Shown: positions 15,708-22,774 of the stretch, piece by piece
Position numbering within the stretch: the stretch's first letter is position 1
How the letters are laid out: the number at the start of each line of letters is the position of its first letter
DNA from: JACRBE01 sp964429005
GTDB taxonomy: Bacteria > Chlamydiota > Chlamydiia > Chlamydiales > JACRBE01
Assembly: GCA_964429005.1 (NCBI GenBank)
Contig: CAYSAJ010000028.1
Coordinates: 1 to 22,774, forward strand
DNA length: 22,774 nucleotides
Direction of reading: 5' to 3'
Notes under the pieces: generated by a model
Database searches by the model: none
What the model saw: only the letters and a program-made list of their open reading frames with translations
What the model was told of the DNA's origin: nothing
Made by a program: the position numbers and the translations under genes

Positions 15708-17006
15708 CCCATCATTCAAGTGATGCACTCTGTGATGTTTTTCTTTCATAAAATAATAAGAAGTCATTGATAAAGCGCCAAAGAAGAGCAAAATCCAACA
15801 AAATGAAGCCTGGTTTCCAGTATAATTCAAAAGAAGCAAAGAGACAAAGGGAGTAAAGCCCCCTATTACAGCGTCAGCAACGTTAAAACTTGTCCCTACG
15901 CAAGTAAATCTTGCATAGGTTGGAAACAAATCACATAAAATAAAAGCAATCATTGCTGTTACAATCGTTAAACACAAACCAAACACAAGAACGCAGATAG
16001 AAAGCAAAATTACCATTTCATGTGTAATAGATATGTATAGAGGAGCTAAAGTCACCAAAGAGACTCCTGTTGCATACAGCAGAATCTTCCTCACATCGTA
16101 TTTATTGGCGAGCTTACCAATAAATGGCAAAGGTATGGTGCAGTAAAGCAAGATAAAAGCTGTCACGAGCAAGCTGTCCGTATAGTGCGCCCCAGCTAGT
16201 TTCACAAAATATACAGGCATGTTGACAGACAGAAAATAAAAGGCAGATGAGTTCAAAGCGCAATAGAGGACCCCCATCAAGATCCCTTTTCGATATTTAT
16301 ATAAGACCCTTGATATGGATTCTCTGACGACCTTTTCATGGTCGTGCATTTCTTGATATAGAGGAGTCTCATGAAGCTTATATCGTAAAAAAAGCCCCAA
16401 GAATCCAATACATCCTCCAACGATGAAGGAAAATCTCCATCCCCAATTCACTAGATCTACAGGATCCATAAATTTTTCTAGAAGATAGCATTCGATCGTA
16501 CTGATAAGAATTCCGAGCTGATAACCCACAGCGCCCCAGCTGCACATGTACTTGCGTGTTGGACTGAGAGAACTTTCATAAAGGTAGCACATGGTCCCTG
16601 GAATTTCCCCTCCTGCAGGAAAAGCCTGAAGGATTCTCATGAGCGCTAAAATCATCGGAGCAAAGCATCCAATTCTTTGGCAGGTAGGCAAAAACCCAGT
16701 GATAAACGTGGGAAAGATCATGATGAGCAAAGAAAGGAGCAGGGATTTCTTACGCCCTATCCGGTCTCCTAATCTACCAAAAAATATTCCACCAAGCGGT
16801 CTTGCTAGGAACCCCATACCAAAAATCATGAAGGTATAGGCAAGATTCATCATATAAGAAGGACCCTGAAAAAAGAGCTCTGCAATAATGGGAGCCCAGT
16901 AGACGTAGAGATAAATCTCATACCATTCGAGAAGGTTACCAAGAGTAACCGCAAATATTACTGTTCGCCTTTCCTTTTTGGAAAAACTGATGCCAGCCAT
17001 GGTCAT
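15702..17006 (-). CDS. MHS-type major facilitator transporter (ProP-like)
   Basis: This is an inner-membrane secondary transporter of 434 residues with twelve likely helices. It has the marks of the metabolite:H+ symporter group: GNLLEWYEIYLY (23-34), FLARPLGGIFFGRLGDRIGR at 66-85 (motif A), and RILQAFPAGGE (123-133). The group moves proline/betaine, citrate, shikimate, ketoglutarate and similar compounds. It lies 45 bases after the histidine decarboxylase gene on the same strand, so it may import histidine or exchange it for histamine; this is inference from context. Two in-frame ATGs (17006, 17000) are possible starts, and no clear ribosome site precedes either. Confidence 0.88.
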   Translation of the reverse strand: MTMAGISFSKKERRTVIFAVTLGNLLEWYEIYLYVYWAPIIAELFFQGPSYMMNLAYTFMIFGMGFLARPLGGIFFGRLGDRIGRKKSLLLSLLIMIFPTFITGFLPTCQRIGCFAPMILALMRILQAFPAGGEIPGTMCYLYESSLSPTRKYMCSWGAVGYQLGILISTIECYLLEKFMDPVDLVNWGWRFSFIVGGCIGFLGLFLRYKLHETPLYQEMHDHEKVVRESISRVLYKYRKGILMGVLYCALNSSAFYFLSVNMPVYFVKLAGAHYTDSLLVTAFILLYCTIPLPFIGKLANKYDVRKILLYATGVSLVTLAPLYISITHEMVILLSICVLVFGLCLTIVTAMIAFILCDLFPTYARFTCVGTSFNVADAVIGGFTPFVSLLLLNYTGNQASFCWILLFFGALSMTSYYFMKEKHHRVHHLNDGG

Positions 17007-17014
17007 TTCATATC

Positions 17015-17043
17015 AAGAGGAGCGGGTATGGAAACCACCTCTT
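17015..17043 (-). promoter_or_regulatory. Intercistronic hairpin between hdc and the transporter
   Basis: AAGAGG (minus strand, 17038-17043) can pair with CCTCTT (17015-17020), with a possible inner GGT/ACC pair. It occupies most of the gap between the two genes. The AGAGG is ribosome-site-like but too far from the ATG. It may stabilise or attenuate the message. Confidence 0.3.
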
Positions 17044-17051
17044 ATTGACTC

Positions 17052-18188
17052 TTAGCTTTTCTTTCCCATTTTCTTCAAGTCTTTAGCTACATCATGGACG
17101 ATTTCATCAATCACATCACAAGTAACTTGAGGCAGAGTAATGATATGGCCTATATCATCTTGAACAGCTAGCTGCCACTTTTTTATCGTTTTCTCTAGAG
17201 GTCTTGGGAAAACAACAATGATAGAATTTTCATTTCTCCAGGCCCTGACGTCATACTCTGCAAATTTGCTGATTGAATACTCTGCTCTAAAAATACAATC
17301 GTCAATCAACTTATGAAACCTAGATTTTAGTGAACAATTGATCTCATACCAAAGAAATAAGGGACTAATCCCACATCGAGACCCAGTAATAGTATTATCT
17401 GTAGAAGCGATATACTCGATTTTATTGCCGATGTTTTTCATGAGGTGCTTCAAAACGATCACAATGCCACATGGCATTGGTGTACCAATCATCTTATGGC
17501 CGCTGATCGAAATGCTATGAATACCCATACGGAAATCAAAATGTTGATCATGAGGATCAGTCACAAAAGGGAGGATCATACCAAAAAAAGCCGCATCACA
17601 ATGGATGTAGTACTTTATTATCCCAAGTTCCTTCAAAATGCGATTGATTTTTTGAACCTCATCTACGGCGCCTTTCATCGTAGTTCCGATATTCGCCAGA
17701 ATGATAGGAACCCTTGTTTCTTTTGAAAGAGCTTCTTTAAGGGCGTAATAATCAACTTCCCCATTGGGCTGAGAGCGCACCTTAACACCCTCCATTCTAA
17801 GAAGCTTTAAACACTTAGGGACGCTGTAGTGAGTATCTTCTGAATAGAAACAGACACCCTCAGGATAGGTTTCTCTCGCTAGATAGAGGCCATAAAGGTT
17901 TCCTTCTGTTCCCCCTGTAGTTACATACCCCCAAAAATCATCTTTCGGAGCATTTAGAATCTCCGCCACCTTCTCGATGAGTTCTTTCTCAATTTCAAGG
18001 GTATTTACCCCGTTGCAATTTCCATTTCCAAAAGGATCCCCAGCATTGTTAATATGAAATTCCATGAAGTGAAATAAAGAAGAATAATCAAAAACCTGTG
18101 AAGTAGGATAGCCCGCTTGCTCCTTGGAGGCCTTTTTAAAAACCTCATAGAGTTTATCTAATTTCTTAAAATCGACGATCTTTGCCAT
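17052..18188 (-). CDS. hdc: Pyridoxal-phosphate histidine decarboxylase
   Basis: HDC converts histidine to histamine and CO2 in the cytosol. The product is 378 residues, the same length as the Morganella morganii group II enzyme, and the PLP lysine falls at residue 232 (SISGHKMIG, 227-235) as in that enzyme. Other marks are GTTGGTEGN-like TTGGTEGN (90-97), His 120 for ring stacking in EDTHYSVPK, HCDAAFFGM (196-204) with Asp 198 for the pyridine nitrogen, and Ser 322. It lies 60 bases after an unknown membrane gene and 45 bases before an MHS transporter on the same strand. Related plant enzymes decarboxylate serine, so activity needs proof, but the bacterial enzymes of this size are histidine-specific. 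Confidence 0.9.
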   Translation of the reverse strand: MAKIVDFKKLDKLYEVFKKASKEQAGYPTSQVFDYSSLFHFMEFHINNAGDPFGNGNCNGVNTLEIEKELIEKVAEILNAPKDDFWGYVTTGGTEGNLYGLYLARETYPEGVCFYSEDTHYSVPKCLKLLRMEGVKVRSQPNGEVDYYALKEALSKETRVPIILANIGTTMKGAVDEVQKINRILKELGIIKYYIHCDAAFFGMILPFVTDPHDQHFDFRMGIHSISISGHKMIGTPMPCGIVIVLKHLMKNIGNKIEYIASTDNTITGSRCGISPLFLWYEINCSLKSRFHKLIDDCIFRAEYSISKFAEYDVRAWRNENSIIVVFPRPLEKTIKKWQLAVQDDIGHIITLPQVTCDVIDEIVHDVAKDLKKMGKKS

Positions 18189-18248
18189 GGAAAAGCCTGT
18201 TTACCAAAAGCTAACTTTCAAAGGCGGAATTTGTAAATTTATTTTTTA

Positions 18249-19910
18249 CTATGCAGTAAGGAATCGTTCTATTTCATTCCATGTTATTTTATGTTTTGAA
18301 ACAAGGGAATTGATAGAAGTTGCTGCCGATGAATCGAAACAAGCCAAAAATTTTGCTATTCCTACGGGATTGGCCCCTTCCAAGATTTCACGAAATTCAA
18401 GTAAGGAATGATAAAGCAACAAGTCGGCTTTTTGCTCTGCGGTGCCAGATCTTTCGATTGAATATTCAAGTAGAGATTCGGAAAGCCCCCTTCCAGTTAA
18501 ATAACCATAAAAAATGCTGCTGATCCCATGAAGCCCCCCTACAGAAACTTTCGACCATAAACTGGATAAATAATCTCTGGCTATTGCAACAGATAGTGTC
18601 GCAGAAGGCAAAGCTAAAATTTGATTGGCTTTTCTTAATCGAGAAGAGATTTCTGGTCTAAGTCTTTCTCCGATATACGTCTCACTACTATGGCTACTTG
18701 AGCACTGAATACCCCCTATTCCTTGATAAGTAGCATCTATCATAAATTTTTTAATTAGATAGGCGCTGAATAAGACTGTAAGCGCCCCAAGAAAATACTT
18801 GCCAGGGCTATCTGTAAAACTCATTCCATCGATACAAAGCAGCCAAGTCACAAAAAGCTGAGTTACTGTAAGTGCTCCGCCGAATACCCAAGCTGCTGCA
18901 ACTTTTGCCTTTTCAACAGTACAACAAGCTTTTGGAGGAAGTGTTGATACTTCTGTTCCCTCTAAAAAAGATACACCAGCTCCTGCTGATGGAATAGAAG
19001 GCTTGAATATATAATCAATTAATAATTGAGTTTTTCTGTGGTCATCACATGCATATTCTCTAATTCTGGAAAATTCACTTTGTATTGCTAAATGATTTCT
19101 TCCTTGCACATAATCACTTAATACAGCATCCATAATACCGATCATTTCTTGCTGTATTGAGAACAACTTTAGAGGTGTTCCTTTTAAATACTTTCTTGAC
19201 CAGAATGAACTTCGAGTTGAAAGATAAATCGATCCCGCTGGATCAAGAATATCTAAAGCGTTTAATGCCATCATAATAGGTCTTGAAGGCCCAGAGTTGT
19301 ATTTTTGTGCTAAAAATACGTAAGCAATTTGTCCTATACCACCACCCACTACAGAAGCTGCAACACGAGCAGTGACACAGAATTTAGATCCTGGATTTCT
19401 TCTTGTAGATTTTATTTCTCTTGGAGCTCCAGATTCCTCTCCATCCAAAAGTGGCATAGCCGCCCCAATGATAGGCAAAGTAGACTCAGTAGCTGCTAGT
19501 TCATAAATAATTTTATCTAAAATCATTATGACCACAAAAGTCATGTAGCAAAGTCTGTAGTTAAAAAAGTACATCCCTCCCAGCATAGCCTTTAAGAATA
19601 TAGATAATGCCGGCATATCCGCGATAGAAGTTCTGTCCACTAGAGAAGTAGACGCTGAAACTACTGATATTCCAACGAGTATAGATATAACTATCAAAGT
19701 AGTCTTTATACAAATTGCTGCTGGTGTTCGTGCATATCGCTTTGGAGTGTTATTTAGTAAATTACTAACAGCAACCTGATAGCACTTTGAATCAAGACAA
19801 GTCGGATTAGAATCATGCCGAAGATCAACACTATCTTTGGGATCTGATAAATCAATTTCTAAAGGAATCACTGAATATGACCCAGCATCCCCAATATTTC
19901 TTACAGACAT
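18249..19910 (-). CDS. Large membrane protein of unknown function
   Basis: I placed the start at the ATG at 19910 (553 residues) because AGGG lies about seven bases upstream; a TTG at 19934 would add eight. There are N-terminal paired hydrophobic segments (about 65-87 and 100-135), another at about 185-205, a central soluble region (about 210-330) rich in helices, and a further pair (about 345-370 and 380-400). The C-terminal 150 residues are helical and soluble. Paired hydrophobics without a signal peptide recall Inc-type proteins. It is upstream of hdc on the same strand with a 60-base gap and no terminator, so it may be part of the same transcript. I do not recognise the family. Confidence 0.7.
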   Translation of the reverse strand: MSVRNIGDAGSYSVIPLEIDLSDPKDSVDLRHDSNPTCLDSKCYQVAVSNLLNNTPKRYARTPAAICIKTTLIVISILVGISVVSASTSLVDRTSIADMPALSIFLKAMLGGMYFFNYRLCYMTFVVIMILDKIIYELAATESTLPIIGAAMPLLDGEESGAPREIKSTRRNPGSKFCVTARVAASVVGGGIGQIAYVFLAQKYNSGPSRPIMMALNALDILDPAGSIYLSTRSSFWSRKYLKGTPLKLFSIQQEMIGIMDAVLSDYVQGRNHLAIQSEFSRIREYACDDHRKTQLLIDYIFKPSIPSAGAGVSFLEGTEVSTLPPKACCTVEKAKVAAAWVFGGALTVTQLFVTWLLCIDGMSFTDSPGKYFLGALTVLFSAYLIKKFMIDATYQGIGGIQCSSSHSSETYIGERLRPEISSRLRKANQILALPSATLSVAIARDYLSSLWSKVSVGGLHGISSIFYGYLTGRGLSESLLEYSIERSGTAEQKADLLLYHSLLEFREILEGANPVGIAKFLACFDSSAATSINSLVSKHKITWNEIERFLTA

Positions 19911-19996
19911 ATTCAACCCTATATTTTTTATCAAAAATTATAACGATTTTAATTAAAAAATCAAATAATACAAATATAATAAATAAATTTTAAAAA

Positions 19997-20020
19997 TAAC
20001 ACCCGGAGACTGTCGTGTTA
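19997..20020. promoter_or_regulatory. Inverted repeat in a divergent promoter region
   Basis: TAACAC (19997-20002) and GTGTTA (20015-20020) form a 6-base stem around a 12-base, comparatively GC-rich centre. It lies in the 178-base spacer between the membrane gene (-) and the second MFS gene (+), just before a TATAAT (20046-20051). A regulator site is possible. Confidence 0.3.
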
Positions 20021-20045
20021 GGTAATAAAAGAATTAGATTATTGA

Positions 20046-20051
20046 TATAAT
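20046..20051 (+). promoter_or_regulatory. Possible -10 element for the second transporter gene
   Basis: This is a perfect TATAAT 37 bases before the ATG at 20089. No good -35 is found at 16-18 bases, so the assignment is weak. Confidence 0.3.
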
Positions 20052-20088
20052 AACAATTTTTTGATTTTATAGAGTTTTGGAGGAATCC

Positions 20089-21228
20089 ATGCTGCTTCTA
20101 TTTTTTATCCTAATAAGAAATTTAACTTTTGCTTCTACTATTTCTATTGCAGAGTTGGTCACCCCTTCTTATGGAAAATATCTAATAATCTTTTACACTT
20201 TTCAAATTATTTGTGCGCCTTTCCAAGCAGCATACTCAGACCACTCCTCAAGAAAAAAAACCCTGTCTTTCGCTTTTTTTATCATTACGTTAGGCCATTT
20301 GTTTTTATTTATTTCTCTTTATACAAAAATCTCAATTTTTCTTTTAATTTGTGTAATTATTAATGGAGTTTGTGGGAACGTATTTCCTGTTGCTTTAGCG
20401 GGTTTAATGGATATAAATTTTTTGAATAATCCTAAGAAAACCATGACTTTAGTTATGACTTCGCTAGGGATCGCATGGCTGCTATATATATATGGGACGA
20501 TGTTACTCGGATTAGTACCATTTTTTTGGATTACTACTCTTTCATGTTTCATTTGCATGCTGTTATGCATATTCTTTTTTAAAGATTCTAAAGATCGAGA
20601 TCCAGACTCCCATAAATTAAACATCAAAAGAGAATTCTTTAACCTACTGAAAATAAGCAGAAAAAGGGTTTTTTTTCTATCACTGAAATGTTATTTTTTT
20701 ACTGAAATTGTTTACTTTGGGCTTTTCTACTATCATTTAAACAATTCCCTCGAATCCCCCGTAATGATTGTAACAACATATGCGATAGGGTATATTATAG
20801 GTAATCTTATAGTGAATCTTGCACCGATTTCATTACGAACAGGTGCGATTCTAGGATTTGTTATAGCTATCGGTTCTGTATTGATTCTAACAATCACACC
20901 GTATCTATTACCTAATTTTGTATCTTATTCGAGTATAATCTGTTTAGAAACTCTATTTTCCCTTGGTTATGGCATCTTTGACCCTTGCATTTACTCCTTT
21001 ATTGGAGAAAGGACCCCAGTTCATCAAAGAGGAAAAGCCTTTGGACTTGTAGATTCGGCGGATAACTTAAGCGAGTCATTAGTAAACGGTGTAATTTTTA
21101 CTTTAATGCTAACTCCTACAATTTTAGCTACTTTTAGAAGTCTATCTCTTATTTTCTTGTCTTTAGCATTACTTTCTATTCTCGCAGCCTTTAACCAGGA
21201 CAAAAAACTAAGCAATTCTATCAAATAA
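20089..21228 (+). CDS. Major facilitator superfamily transporter, substrate unknown
   Basis: The product is 379 residues with about eleven or twelve hydrophobic segments. A degenerate motif A (AYSDHSSRKKTL) lies in the loop after the second segment, and its counterpart (ERTPVHQRGKAFGL) follows about halfway through the second half. The start is fixed by TGGAGGA (20078-20084) five bases before ATG; a TTG at 20077 lies within that site and is rejected. Codons are A+T-rich. The next two genes, on the same strand, are an exported methyltransferase and an ornithine-decarboxylase-like enzyme, which suggests an amine or amino-acid substrate. This last step is inference. Confidence 0.82.
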   Translation: MLLLFFILIRNLTFASTISIAELVTPSYGKYLIIFYTFQIICAPFQAAYSDHSSRKKTLSFAFFIITLGHLFLFISLYTKISIFLLICVIINGVCGNVFPVALAGLMDINFLNNPKKTMTLVMTSLGIAWLLYIYGTMLLGLVPFFWITTLSCFICMLLCIFFFKDSKDRDPDSHKLNIKREFFNLLKISRKRVFFLSLKCYFFTEIVYFGLFYYHLNNSLESPVMIVTTYAIGYIIGNLIVNLAPISLRTGAILGFVIAIGSVLILTITPYLLPNFVSYSSIICLETLFSLGYGIFDPCIYSFIGERTPVHQRGKAFGLVDSADNLSESLVNGVIFTLMLTPTILATFRSLSLIFLSLALLSILAAFNQDKKLSNSIK

Positions 21229-21251
21229 GGTTTTTTAAACTATTTTGAAAA

Positions 21252-21280
21252 TTGCTAATAATAAATAATTTTGATATAAA
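21252..21280 (+). promoter_or_regulatory. Possible promoter before the methyltransferase gene
   Basis: TTGCTA (21252-21257) and TATAAA (21275-21280) are 17 bases apart, with the ATG at 21307. The 78-base gap is A+T-rich, so the match may be by chance. Confidence 0.35.
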
Positions 21281-21306
21281 TTAGTTGTTTTTATAAGAGA
21301 TTATTT

Positions 21307-22146
21307 ATGAAAAGAGTTTTTTTGTATTTATTATTATCAACAAGCTTCTTGCTTGCTAACTCCAATAATCAAGCGATGGATATTCCAACGCTTTATTCGA
21401 AAAACTCAAATATGCAAATGTCATTAGCTGATGACTTGATTAGTAATGATCTGATTTTAAAAGGCAACGAAGCAATTTTAGACATTGGTTGTGGAGACGG
21501 CAAACTCACAAAAAGAATCGCAGACAAAATTCCTCAAGGCTCTATCACAGCAGTCGACCTTAGCGAATCAATGATTAATTTCGCTAAAGCGAATAACTCT
21601 AATTCAAACATCTCCTATCTACAGATGTCCGCTGAAGAAATTAATAAAATCGACAAAGAATTCGATGTGATTATTGTCTTCTCAGCTTTTCATTGGTTTT
21701 CACATCCAGAAAAAGTATTAGAAAAGATGGCTTCTAAGCTTAAGAAAGGTGGTAAAATATATATCATCTCATATCCTGCTGAATCACAAGATTGGCCTTA
21801 TTATAAGGACGCTATGCTATCGAGAGAAAAATGGAAGCCTTATTTTGAAAACGAAGTTTTTAATTCTATGTTTTCAGCTTCAAAGTTTGATGAACAAGCA
21901 AAAAAGCTTAATCTTACCTTATTAAAGAACCAAGTAGAAGATCAAGTTCAAGTCTATAGTAATCTTGGAGAATTTAAAGATTGTGTCAAAGGGTGGCTAA
22001 TCGGATTTTCACCTAATCTTCCTTTGAGTGAATACGATGAATATACTGAAGCTGTTATCGAAAAAGGGAAGCATCAATTTTACCAAGATGCTAATGGGAA
22101 GTTATTGATTCCTTATAAATCCATTAAAATCATCCTTACAAAGTAG
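21307..22146 (+). CDS. SAM-dependent methyltransferase with an N-terminal export signal
   Basis: This is a class I (Rossmann) methyltransferase of 279 residues. Motif I is ILDIGCGDG (57-65), the acidic end of strand two is in VDLSESM (83-89), and FDVIIVFSAFHWF (119-131) matches motif II and the catalytic face. It resembles small-molecule methyltransferases such as trans-aconitate methyltransferase. Before the domain is a typical Sec signal (MKR, hydrophobic core 4-16, then ANS). Starting at the later Met 24 would give the usual cytosolic length, but no ribosome site supports it, and AAGAGA precedes ATG 21307. Eleven bases separate it from the ornithine-decarboxylase-like gene. The methyl acceptor is unknown. 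Confidence 0.85.
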   Translation: MKRVFLYLLLSTSFLLANSNNQAMDIPTLYSKNSNMQMSLADDLISNDLILKGNEAILDIGCGDGKLTKRIADKIPQGSITAVDLSESMINFAKANNSNSNISYLQMSAEEINKIDKEFDVIIVFSAFHWFSHPEKVLEKMASKLKKGGKIYIISYPAESQDWPYYKDAMLSREKWKPYFENEVFNSMFSASKFDEQAKKLNLTLLKNQVEDQVQVYSNLGEFKDCVKGWLIGFSPNLPLSEYDEYTEAVIEKGKHQFYQDANGKLLIPYKSIKIILTK

Positions 22147-22157
22147 AAGAGAGTATT

Positions 22158-22774
22158 ATGACAACAGCTTTATCAAGAGCAGCTTATAATTTATCAAGAG
22201 AGGCCTCAAGCTATTCAGCAAGAGGTGCGCTAACAAGATTTAGTTCTAACACAACACTACCCCCTTCAATAATTACAAAATCTAGTGATTTAGCTATTAA
22301 AGCTGTTAGAGGAGCATTCCCGGAGACAATAATTAGATCAAGAACTTCTGTTGAAGATGCCATCAGAGAGGTAGCAAAAGATTTTGGAGACAAAAGATTT
22401 CATGTCGTCGATTTAAGCAAAGTCATAGCGCGTTATATAGTTTGGCAAACCAATTTTCCAGGTGTTGTACCCTATTTTTCAGTCAAAACCAATCCTGACA
22501 AGATAGTTTTAGCTACTCTAGCCTCTCTAGGTGCAGGTTTTGATTGCTGCACGATTGAAGAGATTCGACTTGTCATGGAATTAGGGGTCTCACCTTCCCG
22601 AATCATTTTTGCTAACCCTCGCAAATCTACAGAATCTATTAGCGAAGCTTTAGATAAAGGCGTTTCACGGTTAGTTGTAGATGACCTAAATGAAACAAAA
22701 AAAATCCGCAGTGTAAGAAGTTCTACAACGCCTGAACTTCTTATTAGAACTATAACCGATGATGAAGACAGCGG
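22158..22774 (+). CDS. Ornithine/lysine decarboxylase-like enzyme (fold III), 5' part
   Basis: This is the N-terminal part (205 full codons) of a PLP-dependent alanine-racemase-fold decarboxylase, cut by the window end. Clear marks are PYFSVKTNP (104-112) with PLP Lys 110, GAGFDCCTIEEI (125-136), LGVSPSRIIFANPRK (142-156), VVDDLNE (173-179) and LLIRTITDDED (194-204), all matching ornithine decarboxylases. In mammals the PLP Lys is residue 69, so about 40 extra residues precede the domain. They are Ser-, Ala- and Arg-rich (MTTALSRAAYNLSREASSYS at 1-20). AGAAGAGAG precedes the ATG, and no other start exists in frame before Met 140. It follows the exported methyltransferase by 11 bases. Ornithine, lysine or arginine specificity cannot be set from this part. 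Confidence 0.85.
   Translation, partial: MTTALSRAAYNLSREASSYSARGALTRFSSNTTLPPSIITKSSDLAIKAVRGAFPETIIRSRTSVEDAIREVAKDFGDKRFHVVDLSKVIARYIVWQTNFPGVVPYFSVKTNPDKIVLATLASLGAGFDCCTIEEIRLVMELGVSPSRIIFANPRKSTESISEALDKGVSRLVVDDLNETKKIRSVRSSTTPELLIRTITDDEDS

Noticed and set aside
18187..18523. Plus-strand frames at the hdc start and the end of the membrane gene
   Set aside because: They straddle the gap and run antisense to the membrane gene without start signals.
22211..22393. A 60-codon minus-strand frame
   Set aside because: Antisense to the ornithine-decarboxylase-like gene, no supporting signals.
1..22774. CRISPR array, tRNA, rRNA, insertion sequence or phage integrase
   Set aside because: No regularly spaced repeats, cloverleaf-like segments, transposase or integrase motifs were seen in any spacer or frame.

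Overview
The window reads as chromosomal DNA of a member of the Chlamydiae, most likely a chlamydia-like (environmental) lineage rather than a classical Chlamydia. The clues are a trxB/acpS neighbourhood, several proteins with the paired-hydrophobic-segment look of inclusion membrane proteins, small outer-membrane barrels ending in Phe, a eukaryote-like RING/U-box protein, AT-rich spacers and very tight gene packing. Family-level placement is inference. No tRNA, rRNA, CRISPR array, insertion sequence or integrase was seen.

Layout. (1) 1-2118: the 3' end of an unidentified gene converges on lgt, which carries a large hydrophilic insertion and is translationally coupled to a small membrane protein. 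(2) 2257-4787: an exported putative barrel with a terminator hairpin, then a complete half-size ABC exporter. (3) 4896-8617: a YacL-like PIN-TRAM membrane protein overlapping acpS (+ strand), meeting a minus-strand group of trxB, a putative barrel fused by a TGATG overlap, and a membrane-tailed RING/U-box-like protein with its own promoter. (4) 8618-11877: chlamydia-type unknowns, namely an Inc-like membrane protein and a 447-residue helical protein, separated by a strong terminator. Then follows a 499-base spacer with a degenerate copy of the potA 5' end. (5) 11878-15705: a complete, overlapping potABCD spermidine/putrescine-type uptake operon. (6) 15702-19910, minus strand: a large unknown membrane protein, a pyridoxal-phosphate histidine decarboxylase, and an MHS-type major facilitator transporter. 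(7) 20089-22774, plus strand: a second major facilitator protein, a methyltransferase with an export signal, and the start of an ornithine-decarboxylase-like fold-III enzyme that runs off the window.

The strongest theme is amine metabolism. About 11 kb holds a polyamine-type importer, a histidine decarboxylase with a transporter, and an ornithine-decarboxylase-like enzyme with a transporter and an exported methyltransferase. By analogy with the arginine decarboxylase/antiporter system of Chlamydophila pneumoniae, these could exchange host amino acids for amines, buffer pH, or deliver biogenic amines to the host cell. That integrated role is inference; the individual enzyme assignments rest on visible motifs.
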